NCBI GenBank assembly: GCA_023421395.1
Contig: JAEZTL010000028.1
Span: 13,178-77,177 of the forward strand
Direction of reading: 5' to 3'
DNA: 64,000 nt
From: Bacillota bacterium
Lineage (GTDB): Bacteria > Bacillota > Clostridia > Christensenellales > Aristaeellaceae
A model generated the notes under the pieces. That model made no database searches and was not told the DNA's origin. It saw only the letters and a program-made list of their open reading frames with translations. Below, piece by piece: positions 35,706-42,517 of this stretch. A program made the position numbers and the translations under genes. How positions within the stretch are numbered: the stretch's first letter is position 1; each line of letters begins with the position of its first letter.

Positions 35706-35739
35706 AATCCCATTCCCCGTTGCTTTTTTTCTTGAAAGG

Positions 35740-35768
35740 ATTATAATACAGGAAACGTCAATCCTGAA
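35740..35768 (-). promoter_or_regulatory. Candidate promoter of the prd-like operon
   Basis: On the minus strand a perfect -10 TATAAT (35740-35745) has a weak -35 TTCAGG (35763-35768) at 17 bases. A good -10 with a poor -35 box fits activation by the divergent LysR-type regulator. Confidence 0.6.
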
Positions 35769-35781
35769 ACGCGGATTTTTT

Positions 35782-35807
35782 ACATTAGACATTACATTTC
35801 TTCATGT
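35782..35807. promoter_or_regulatory. Candidate LysR operator between prdC and lysR
   Basis: Three ACATT copies start at 35782, 35789 and 35794, and the first ACAT is mirrored by ATGT at 35804-35807. AT-rich partial symmetry between divergent genes is typical of LysR-type regulator sites (T-N11-A class). Confidence 0.4.
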
Positions 35808-35826
35808 CAAAAAAGGGGCTGTGCGC

Positions 35827-36711
35827 ATGGATCTGAAGAAGTACGAGGTGCTGGCGGACGTGGCCGAGACTGGCAATCTGACCGAGACGGGCCGGCGGAT
35901 GGGCTACACCCAGTCCGGCGTGAGCCACATCATCCAGAGCCTGGAAGCGGAGATGGACCTGTCGCTGATGGAGCGGGGCCGCCGGGGCGTGCGCCTGACT
36001 GAAAACGGGGCGCGGATCGTGGACGTGGTTCGCCAGCTGCTGGTGGACAACGCGCGGCTGGAGCAGACGGTGAGCGCCCTCAAGGGTGTGACGCTGGGCT
36101 CCCTGGTGATCGGCACCTACTCCAGCATCTCCATCAGCTGGCTGCCGCCGATCCTCCGGGAATTTCGGCTTGATTACCCGGGCATCGGCATCCACATGAA
36201 GGAGGGCGGCGTTGACGAAATCGAGGGCTGGATCGAAAACAGCATGGCGGACTTCGGCTTTCTCAGCCGCAGAAATAGCCAAACCTTCGAGTGGATCCCG
36301 CTCAGGGAGGACCCGCTGATGGCGATCCTCCCCAGGGATCATCCGGCGGCCTCCGGCGGCGCTTTTTCCATCGCGGCCTTCGAGGGGCAGCCCTTCATCA
36401 TGTCCGCCGCGGGTATCGACCACGACGTGCACACGGCGCTGACCGGTGCGGACATCCGTCCGGCCGCCCGCTTCTCCTCCACGGACGACCACGCCATCGT
36501 CTCCATGGTGGCCCACGGCCTGGGCGTGAGCATCCTGCCCCGCCTCATCGTGCAGGACCAGCTGGACCGCATCGCCGCGCTGCCGCTTGAGCCCTACGCC
36601 TGCCGCACGCTGGGCATCGGCATCCGGCGGCAGGACCGCGCGTCGCCCGCGGCGAAGAAGTTCATCGAATACGCCCGGCGCATCCTTGGACGCGAAGAAG
36701 CCGCCGTATAA
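35827..36711 (+). CDS. LysR-family transcriptional regulator
   Basis: The 294-residue regulator has an N-terminal winged HTH (GNLTETGRRMGYTQSGVSHIIQSLE) and a C-terminal LysR substrate-binding domain (about 92-290: LGSLVIGTYSSISI, then VAHGLGVSILPRLI). ATG 35827 has AAAAAGGGG at good spacing; GTG 35821 is too close to it. It is transcribed away from the prd-like operon and is the likely activator of that operon, instead of the PrdR activator known from other clostridia. Its stop codon lies in the loop of a 16-bp hairpin. Confidence 0.92.
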   Translation: MDLKKYEVLADVAETGNLTETGRRMGYTQSGVSHIIQSLEAEMDLSLMERGRRGVRLTENGARIVDVVRQLLVDNARLEQTVSALKGVTLGSLVIGTYSSISISWLPPILREFRLDYPGIGIHMKEGGVDEIEGWIENSMADFGFLSRRNSQTFEWIPLREDPLMAILPRDHPAASGGAFSIAAFEGQPFIMSAAGIDHDVHTALTGADIRPAARFSSTDDHAIVSMVAHGLGVSILPRLIVQDQLDRIAALPLEPYACRTLGIGIRRQDRASPAAKKFIEYARRILGREEAAV

Positions 36712-36729
36712 TGCGGCGGCTTCTTCGCG
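36691..36729. terminator. 16-bp perfect hairpin containing the LysR stop codon
   Basis: CGCGAAGAAGCCGCCG (36691-36706) pairs perfectly with 36714-36729; the 7-base loop TATAATG carries the TAA stop of the LysR gene. There is no clear U-tract on the plus strand. It lies between convergent genes and should stop or stabilise transcripts from both sides. Confidence 0.7.
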
Positions 36730-36757
36730 GAAAGGCCTTTGGATGCATTGTCCTTCG

Positions 36758-37444
36758 TTATGTGTTCCGGGTGCGCACCACCTGCACGTTGGCGTTCTCC
36801 GACAGGTAGTTCACCATATCCTTGTAAGTGGATTTTCCTTTCATGTCCAGCGTATACACGTTGGTATAGAGGTTGGAATCTCCCTTATTCTCCACATGGA
36901 AGTCAATGTCCAGCACCTGGATGCCCATCCGCTCGAAGTACTCGTTGATGAGGGCGATGGTCTCCACCCGGTGGACGAATTTGACCTCCACATTCTTGAC
37001 CGCATTGACTTTGACCACCTTTTGCAGGATGGTCAGCGTCACCATGACGATGGCGCAGCCCACCACGGCCAGCGCGTAAAAACCCATGCCCGCCACCAGG
37101 CCCAGGCAGGCGGCGTTCCATAGCGAAGCCGCGGTGGTGAGTCCCGCGATCTTCTTCTGCGCGATGAAGATGGTGCCCGCGCCCAGAAAGCCAATTCCGC
37201 TGACCACCTGTGCGCTGATGCGCCCCATGCTGATGGCCACGCCGCAGTTTTCGTACATGAGGTTCATGTTCAGCGCGTCGGCGGTCAGATACCGCTCCAT
37301 GATGGCGATCAGCGCCGCGCCCACGCAGACCAGCACGTGGGTGCGCGTGCCGGCGGGCCTGTTCTTGCGCTCCCGTTCCACCCCGATGACGCAGCCCACC
37401 GCCACCGCCAGCATCAGCCTGAGCCCCGCTTCCCACCAGGCCAT
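36758..37444 (-). CDS. MgtC/SapB family membrane protein
   Basis: The 228-residue protein has four to five N-terminal transmembrane helices with the family motifs VGCVIGVERERKNRPAGTRTH and VVSGIGFLGAGTI, then a C-terminal soluble ACT-like domain (about 145-228). MgtC-like proteins are linked to magnesium limitation and ATP synthase control in some bacteria; the role here is unknown. A strong AGGGGGGAGGGG ribosome-binding site precedes ATG 37444, and a 22-base palindrome lies just upstream. Confidence 0.9.
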   Translation of the reverse strand: MAWWEAGLRLMLAVAVGCVIGVERERKNRPAGTRTHVLVCVGAALIAIMERYLTADALNMNLMYENCGVAISMGRISAQVVSGIGFLGAGTIFIAQKKIAGLTTAASLWNAACLGLVAGMGFYALAVVGCAIVMVTLTILQKVVKVNAVKNVEVKFVHRVETIALINEYFERMGIQVLDIDFHVENKGDSNLYTNVYTLDMKGKSTYKDMVNYLSENANVQVVRTRNT

Positions 37445-37462
37445 ATCACCCCTCCCCCCTTG

Positions 37463-37484
37463 GCGCCCGGCCCGGGCCGGGCGC
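37463..37484. repeat. 22-base perfect palindrome upstream of mgtC
   Basis: An exact self-complementary 22-base sequence (GCGCCCGGCCC and its mirror) lies about 18 bases upstream of ATG 37444. It could end transcripts of the upstream ABC operon or fold in the mgtC leader next to the ribosome-binding site. Confidence 0.65.
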
Positions 37485-37534
37485 GCGTCACTTCAGTGTA
37501 TTCCGCGCGCGGGGCGCCAAAGCGTGGCGGGGCA

Positions 37535-38323
37535 CTAGCGCAGCATGGCTCGGATCGCGTCCGCGTCCCGGGCGTAGTCCTCCATCCCGGAGACGGAGGC
37601 CGCGCCGTATTCCATGATGAACTGGGCGTTCGGGGTAAAGCGCTTCGCGCCCTCGCCAAAGCGCTTCCAGTCGATCACGCCCGCGCCCACGCGCAGGTGC
37701 AGATCCTCCCGTCCGTCGTTGTCGTGGAGGTGGTAGGCCCTGAGGCGGCTTCCCAGCGCCTCCTGCACCGCGTACACGTCGATCCCTCCCAGCACGGCGT
37801 GGCCGGTATCGACGATGCAAAAAAGATCGGGATTATTTACAAACAGGCTCAAAAACTCCCGCTGGTCGCAAAGCGTCTTCAGGCCGTGGCCGAAGGCGAG
37901 ATTCTCCACCAGCATGGTCACGCCCTCCGCGCGGCAGATGTCGTTGAACCGCGCCAGGCGCTCCTCCACCCGCTTCAGGGTTTCGGCCTTTTCCTCCGGG
38001 CTCGGCTCGGCGGCATAGGGCGCGTTCATGTGCACCACGTAGCCTTCGCCTCCGAATTTGTGGTACAGCCGGAACGGCTGCCGCAGGTAGTCAAACAGCG
38101 CCCGTTCGCTGGTCGTGCGCGACATATCCGTAATATCGCCCTGGTAGGGAGCGTGAATGCTGAATTTGCCCGTACGTCCGGCCATGATCTCCTTCAAAGC
38201 GAGCTCCCAGTAGGTTTCGCTGCCCCACTCATAGAAGATTTCGATGCCGAGCTCCGGGGGCAGCTTGCGCATGGTGTAGATGGGGTGGCCGCAGAAACTC
38301 AAGGACGATACGCTGATGTTCAT
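37535..38323 (-). CDS. Sugar phosphate isomerase/epimerase (AP endonuclease 2-like TIM barrel)
   Basis: The 262-residue TIM barrel has metal-site motifs: SIHAPYQGD, VVHMNAP, MLVENLAFGHG, IVDTGHAVLGG and YHLHDNDG. The family covers ketose 3-epimerases, inosose dehydratases and related enzymes; the exact reaction is not clear. It is the last gene of the ABC importer operon starting at 41436 (19 bases after the permease stop) and probably isomerises the imported sugar. Confidence 0.85.
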   Translation of the reverse strand: MNISVSSLSFCGHPIYTMRKLPPELGIEIFYEWGSETYWELALKEIMAGRTGKFSIHAPYQGDITDMSRTTSERALFDYLRQPFRLYHKFGGEGYVVHMNAPYAAEPSPEEKAETLKRVEERLARFNDICRAEGVTMLVENLAFGHGLKTLCDQREFLSLFVNNPDLFCIVDTGHAVLGGIDVYAVQEALGSRLRAYHLHDNDGREDLHLRVGAGVIDWKRFGEGAKRFTPNAQFIMEYGAASVSGMEDYARDADAIRAMLR

Positions 38324-38342
38324 AAGGATCCCTCCGCGTGTT

Positions 38343-39182
38343 TCAGCCTTTGATTCCGGAACTGATAAAGGCGTTGATGATGTGGCGCTGCATGAACAGA
38401 TATGCCACCATGACGGGCAGCGAGGCCAGCGTGGCGGTGGCCATGAAAGGCCCCCAGCGGTTGCCCATCTCGAAGTCCAGAAACTGCTTGAGCCCGACGG
38501 TGAGCGTGCGGCTCTCCGGCTTGGTCAGCACCAATAGCGGCCAGAAGTAGAGGTTCCACGCCTCGATGACGGTCAGGATTGAAATGGCGGAGACGGCGCC
38601 CTTGCAAAGGCCCCAGGCGACGTTGCGCATCGCCCAGAAGGAGCCCGCGCCCTCGATCTGGGCGCACTCGTAGTAGGCGCGCGGCACGCCCCTCACGTTT
38701 TGGTACAGGTAAAAAAAGGTGGTGGCGTTGGCTGCGTTGGGCAGGATCATCGACGTCCAGGTGTTGAGCAGCTTCATGTTGCTGATCAGGATGTAATTGG
38801 GGATCATCGTCACCTGGAAGGGGATGACCATCGTGATCAGCAGAAAGTAGTTCACGGCCCCGTTGAGCCGGGTGCGGTAGTAGCCCAGCGCGAAGGCGGC
38901 CAGAAACGACACCAGGATCTGCAAAATCGCGATGCCGACGGTGGTGGCCAGGCTGTTTTTGAACCAGTCGCCGATGCTGTAGCTGGCGAAAACCTCCCGG
39001 TAGTGATCCAGCGTGAGCGCCTCGGGGATGAGGTATATCCGGCTGGAGAAGAGCTCGCCGGTGCTCTTGACCGAGGAGGAGATCATCCAGAGAACCGGAA
39101 AGATGTAGGCCGCCAGGAACAGCAAAAGCACGGCGTTCAGGAGGATGTGGCGGACGCGAAGGCGCTTATTTCGATTCTTCAT
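38343..39182 (-). CDS. Sugar ABC transporter permease, MalG/CUT1 type
   Basis: The 279-residue permease has six hydrophobic segments and a variant EAA loop (YYECAQIEGAGSFWAM). ATG 39182 (GGAGGG 10 bases upstream) is preferred over TTG 39191, which lies too near the same ribosome-binding site. It overlaps the preceding permease gene by 17 bases. No ATPase is in the operon, so a shared MsmX-type ATPase is likely. Confidence 0.92.
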   Translation of the reverse strand: MKNRNKRLRVRHILLNAVLLLFLAAYIFPVLWMISSSVKSTGELFSSRIYLIPEALTLDHYREVFASYSIGDWFKNSLATTVGIAILQILVSFLAAFALGYYRTRLNGAVNYFLLITMVIPFQVTMIPNYILISNMKLLNTWTSMILPNAANATTFFYLYQNVRGVPRAYYECAQIEGAGSFWAMRNVAWGLCKGAVSAISILTVIEAWNLYFWPLLVLTKPESRTLTVGLKQFLDFEMGNRWGPFMATATLASLPVMVAYLFMQRHIINAFISSGIKG

Positions 39183-40092
39183 GAAAGCCAAACCCTCCCA
39201 TCGTGCGCATCATGACCACCGTGATGATCAGGAAGATCACCGACGTAAACACCGCGATGGCGCTGGCCATGCCGATGTTGTAGTACTTGAAGCCGAATTC
39301 GTAAATCACATAGGACAGGTTCGTGGTGGTATAAGAGGGCCCGCCCTGCGTCAACAGGTTGATGGCGGTGAACGCCCGCTCCGCCGCGAAGATCACGCTG
39401 GTCAGCAGCATATAGACCATGGTGGGCGCAAGCAGCGGGAATTTGATGCGCCAGAAGCACTGCCAGCCGTCCGCCCCATCGATGGTGGCGGCCTCGATGC
39501 AGTCCTGGGAGATGTTGAGCAGCCCGGCCAGGAACAGAATTATGTTCTGCCCCATGTACTTCCAGCCGCATACCAGCACAATGGAAAGGAACGCGGTATT
39601 CGGGTCGCTGACCCAGGCATACTGCTTTAGCCCCAGGCGCGAGAGGATATTGTTCAGCACGCCGTAGGTGGGGTTGTACATCCACACCCAGACGATGCAG
39701 ATGATCGAGAACGCGAGGATGGTGGGCATGAAGTACAGCGCCTTGAAAAAGCCCTGCGCCTGGCGGCTGCGCACGTTGAGGAGCATCGTGGCCAGGATCA
39801 GCGGCAGCACGATGAAAAATGGCAGCAGCGCGAGAATATAGCCAAAGGTGTTGCCGACGCCCTCAAGGAACATGGCTTTGCCGAACATGCCCTCATAGTT
39901 GCTGAAGCCCACCCACTTCAGACTGGAAACGAAGTTCCATTTCACAAAGCTCAGCACGATGCTGTAAATCATCGGCCAGTACTTGAAGATGCTGAAGAAG
40001 GCCAGCGCGGGGAACACATAGAGCATGAATCCCGGCCATTGACGCCTCCCGCGGGACAGTCGCCTTCCGCCCGCCGCCCTGAGTTCTGTCAT
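39166..40092 (-). CDS. Sugar ABC transporter permease, MalF/CUT1 type
   Basis: The 308-residue permease begins with a basic cytoplasmic tail and has six transmembrane helices and the EAA loop IEAATIDGADGWQCFW. GGGAGGAAGCGC precedes ATG 40092. It pairs with the next permease and is separated from the binding-protein gene by a large hairpin. Confidence 0.93.
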   Translation of the reverse strand: MTELRAAGGRRLSRGRRQWPGFMLYVFPALAFFSIFKYWPMIYSIVLSFVKWNFVSSLKWVGFSNYEGMFGKAMFLEGVGNTFGYILALLPFFIVLPLILATMLLNVRSRQAQGFFKALYFMPTILAFSIICIVWVWMYNPTYGVLNNILSRLGLKQYAWVSDPNTAFLSIVLVCGWKYMGQNIILFLAGLLNISQDCIEAATIDGADGWQCFWRIKFPLLAPTMVYMLLTSVIFAAERAFTAINLLTQGGPSYTTTNLSYVIYEFGFKYYNIGMASAIAVFTSVIFLIITVVMMRTMGGFGFHEESK

Positions 40093-40140
40093 GCGCTTCC
40101 TCCCAGGCCCCGGCCCGAAGGCGCGGAGCGGTGTTTTCGG

Positions 40141-40179
40141 GCCGTCCGGAAGGCGCCGGGGAAAGCGCCCCCGGACGGC
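40141..40179 (-). other. Intercistronic hairpin after binding-protein gene
   Basis: A 9-bp stem (GCCGTCCGG, 40141-40149, with 40171-40179) encloses a GGCGC/GCGCC stem. It lies between the binding-protein stop and the permease start and resembles the arrangement at 5719-5756. Confidence 0.7.
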
Positions 40180-40197
40180 GGGATCAGCGGCTGCCGG

Positions 40198-41436
40198 CTA
40201 CATGTTGTCCAGCATGGCGTTGCACTCCTCTTGAAGCGCGGTCAGCGATTCGACGACGTCCTTGCCCTCCATAAGGATGGCGTTGCGCACGGTGAGCCAG
40301 CGGGCGTCGATCTCAAGGCCCACGGACCCGCCGGGCCAGCACTCCCACGGACGGGCATACTGAGTCTGGGCGTAGGCCGCCTCCTGGCCGTTCACCATGG
40401 GCACCTGGGCGGTGGTCACGCAGAGATACCCGGTTTTGGTGAAGGTCTCCATGCCCTCCTGGGAAGTCATATACTTCATGAACTCGAATGCCGCGGCTTT
40501 CTTGGCATCGTCGGCGGAGAAGGAAATCATCGCCGCGCCGCCCGCCGGCAGCTGCTTTTTCAGGCCTTCAAAGCCGGGGCACTGGGCGACCTTGAGCTCA
40601 AAGGCGGCGTGTTCGCCGAAGGTATTGATCTTCATGATGGTGGTGCAGATCATCGCGATGTCGCCGGCGTTGAAGTTGGCGGTCTGCTCCGTGTCGGTAG
40701 CCACGGGCGAGTAACCCTTCTTATAGAGATCCTGCCACATGGTCAGCGCCTTGACGCAGCCCTCGTTGGTGAAGTCAACCCGCGTCTTGTCCTCGCTGAG
40801 CAGCTCGCCGCCCGCAGAGAACACCAGCGCCTGGTCGCCCCAGTTGTCCGGCAGCTGGATGGCGATGCCGTAATGGGATGTCTTGCTCTTGATGGTTTCG
40901 CTGACCTTGGCCACTTCCTCCCAGGTGGCGGGAATGTCCGCCTCGGTCAGGCCCGCCTGCTTGAAAATGTCCATGTTGCAGTACATGACCATGTTGGAAA
41001 CCGCCACCGGCAGGCCGACCTGCTCGCCGTCCACGTTGCCAAGCGCCAGCATTTCCGGCGTGAAGTTGGCGTAGAGCGCGTCCAGGGCCGCCTTGTCTCC
41101 CGTGAGCTGGTCCACGTTAACAGGGTCCATCTCATTGGCGATGTAGTTGAGCAGGTTGTAGCCGCCCACGAAGATGTCAGGCTTCTCATTGCCCGCCGCC
41201 GCGTCGGCGATCATGCTCTGCAGAAGTTCGAAATACTCGCCCGCTTTGGCGGTGATTTCGATCTTGACGCCGGGGTTCTTCGCCTCAAACTGGGCGACAC
41301 ACTGGTTCAGAATCTCCTCGTTCGTGCCACTCCAGCGGTGCCACAGGTTCAGCGTGGTCTGCTCCTGGGCGGAAGCTACGCCGATGGAAGACAGCACCAT
41401 GGTCAGCGCGATCACCAGAACCAACAGCTTCTTCAT
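40198..41436 (-). CDS. Extracellular solute-binding protein, family 1 (sugar)
   Basis: The 412-residue precursor has a signal peptide (cleavage near ASAQ, residue 23) and no lipobox. The mature start TTLNLWHRWSGTNEE, and GGYNLLNYIANEM, fit the CUT1 sugar-binding family. GAAAGGAGCG precedes ATG 41436. It is the first gene of the operon with two permeases and a TIM-barrel epimerase, and is divergent from a DeoR-type regulator that probably controls it. Confidence 0.93.
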   Translation of the reverse strand: MKKLLVLVIALTMVLSSIGVASAQEQTTLNLWHRWSGTNEEILNQCVAQFEAKNPGVKIEITAKAGEYFELLQSMIADAAAGNEKPDIFVGGYNLLNYIANEMDPVNVDQLTGDKAALDALYANFTPEMLALGNVDGEQVGLPVAVSNMVMYCNMDIFKQAGLTEADIPATWEEVAKVSETIKSKTSHYGIAIQLPDNWGDQALVFSAGGELLSEDKTRVDFTNEGCVKALTMWQDLYKKGYSPVATDTEQTANFNAGDIAMICTTIMKINTFGEHAAFELKVAQCPGFEGLKKQLPAGGAAMISFSADDAKKAAAFEFMKYMTSQEGMETFTKTGYLCVTTAQVPMVNGQEAAYAQTQYARPWECWPGGSVGLEIDARWLTVRNAILMEGKDVVESLTALQEECNAMLDNM

Positions 41437-41459
41437 ACGAGACGCTCCTTTCTATCTCC

Positions 41460-41481
41460 CTTTCCGAAGCGCTTCGGAAAG
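41460..41481. promoter_or_regulatory. 22-base palindrome, cre/LacI-like operator
   Basis: A perfect palindrome (CTTTCCGAAGC and its mirror) lies in the leader of the ABC operon, about 25 bases before ATG 41436. Its AAGCGCTT core matches the centre of catabolite-responsive elements and LacI-family operators. Confidence 0.6.
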
Positions 41482-41619
41482 AAATTCCAATCAGGCCGGG
41501 GGTGTGCGCATGAAAACAAGGCATGCAAAACGCTCAAGCATGCGCAAATTCGAGCAAATGCAAATCGGTCGGGAAAGAATGCAATTCATCATCAAATGGT
41601 CAAAAATCTTCAAAATTCG

Positions 41620-41648
41620 TTGCGCGGTATGATGCTATTTGATATTAT
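41620..41648 (+). promoter_or_regulatory. Candidate promoter for the DeoR-type gene
   Basis: TTGCGC (41620-41625), 17 bases, TATTAT (41643-41648). The -10 box overlaps that of the divergent ABC operon promoter. Confidence 0.5.
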
Positions 41649-41672
41649 ATTGGGTGTTCACGCGTTAATCAA
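41644..41672 (-). promoter_or_regulatory. Promoter of the sugar ABC operon
   Basis: On the minus strand TTGATT (41667-41672), 17 bases, TATAAT (41644-41649). This predicts a leader of about 200 bases that carries the 22-base palindrome. Confidence 0.75.
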
Positions 41673-41745
41673 TAGGCAGAGCGAAAAACGATCGAATTAT
41701 GAGGACTCGATCAAAAACAACAATAAATGAGCAAAGGTGAGCGTC

Positions 41746-42486
41746 ATGTACGAATTTGACCGTCTGAAGGAGATCCTGGCCATCCTGACGCAGTCGAAGT
41801 CCGCGTCGGTCAGGATGCTGGGGCAGAAGCTCTACGTCAGCGAGGCGACTGTCCGGCGGGATCTGAACGCTCTTGAAAAGCAGGGGTTGGTGCGGCGGGT
41901 GTTCGGCGGCGTGGTGCTGATCGAAGGCGACCAAAAAGAAATCCCCTTCTACGCGCAGCTGGCGCAGGGGGACGAACACAAGGAAAACATCGCGCTCACA
42001 GCCATCGAGCGGGTCAAAAACGGCGACGTATTGATGCTGGACGCCTCCAGCACCGTCAGCCGGATGATCCGCCACTTGAAGCGCTTTCAGCGGCTGACCA
42101 TCATCACAAATTCAGGCATCACGATGAGCGGCCTGCAGGAGCTGGACGCAAAGGTCATCATCACCGGCGGGCTGATGATGCGCAATTCCCAGGGCTTCGT
42201 GGGCTGCTACGCCGAGGACATGGTGCGCAGCTTCAACGCGGACCTCTGCTTCTTTTCCTGCGGCGGCCTCTCCGCCGACGGCCGTGTTTCCGACATGATC
42301 AGCGAGGAGACCTCCATCCGCCGCGTGATGATGCGCCACGCCCGGCGGCGCATCCTGCTCTGCGACAGTTCGAAGTTCGGCCGGGAGTGCTGCTACAATC
42401 TTTGCACGGTGGACGATGTGGACGAGATCATCAGCGATCAGCCCTTCAAGCGGCGGGCCCGGGAGGCGGCGGAGCCCGGGCGCTGA
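41746..42486 (+). CDS. DeoR-family transcriptional regulator
   Basis: The 246-residue regulator has an N-terminal HTH (SVRMLGQKLYVSEATVRRDLNALE) and a DeoRC sensor domain (about 75-235; ITNSG, IITGGLMM, CDSSKFG), which binds a phosphorylated sugar. ATG 41746 has AAAGGTGA upstream and is preferred over GTG 41737. It is divergent from the ABC and epimerase operon and is its probable repressor. Confidence 0.92.
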   Translation: MYEFDRLKEILAILTQSKSASVRMLGQKLYVSEATVRRDLNALEKQGLVRRVFGGVVLIEGDQKEIPFYAQLAQGDEHKENIALTAIERVKNGDVLMLDASSTVSRMIRHLKRFQRLTIITNSGITMSGLQELDAKVIITGGLMMRNSQGFVGCYAEDMVRSFNADLCFFSCGGLSADGRVSDMISEETSIRRVMMRHARRRILLCDSSKFGRECCYNLCTVDDVDEIISDQPFKRRAREAAEPGR

Positions 42487-42494
42487 TCCGGCGC

Positions 42495-42517
42495 AGCGCG
42501 GACTTGCGCGCCGCGCT
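42495..42517. terminator. Short hairpin between convergent genes
   Basis: AGCGCGG (42495-42501) pairs with CCGCGCT (42511-42517), directly next to the stop codon of the minus-strand EAL-HDOD gene. There is no U-tract, so termination is uncertain. Confidence 0.4.

Noticed and set aside
32988..35735. A plus-strand open frame of about 915 codons across prdA and prdC
   Set aside because: It is the antisense shadow of two well-supported minus-strand genes, has no ribosome-binding site, and shows the His/Arg/Gln-rich composition of a GC-rich shadow frame.
35740..35761. TTGACG plus TATAAT on the minus strand upstream of prdC as a sigma-A promoter
   Set aside because: The boxes are only 10 bases apart. 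The -10 box was kept with a weaker -35 at 17 bases.
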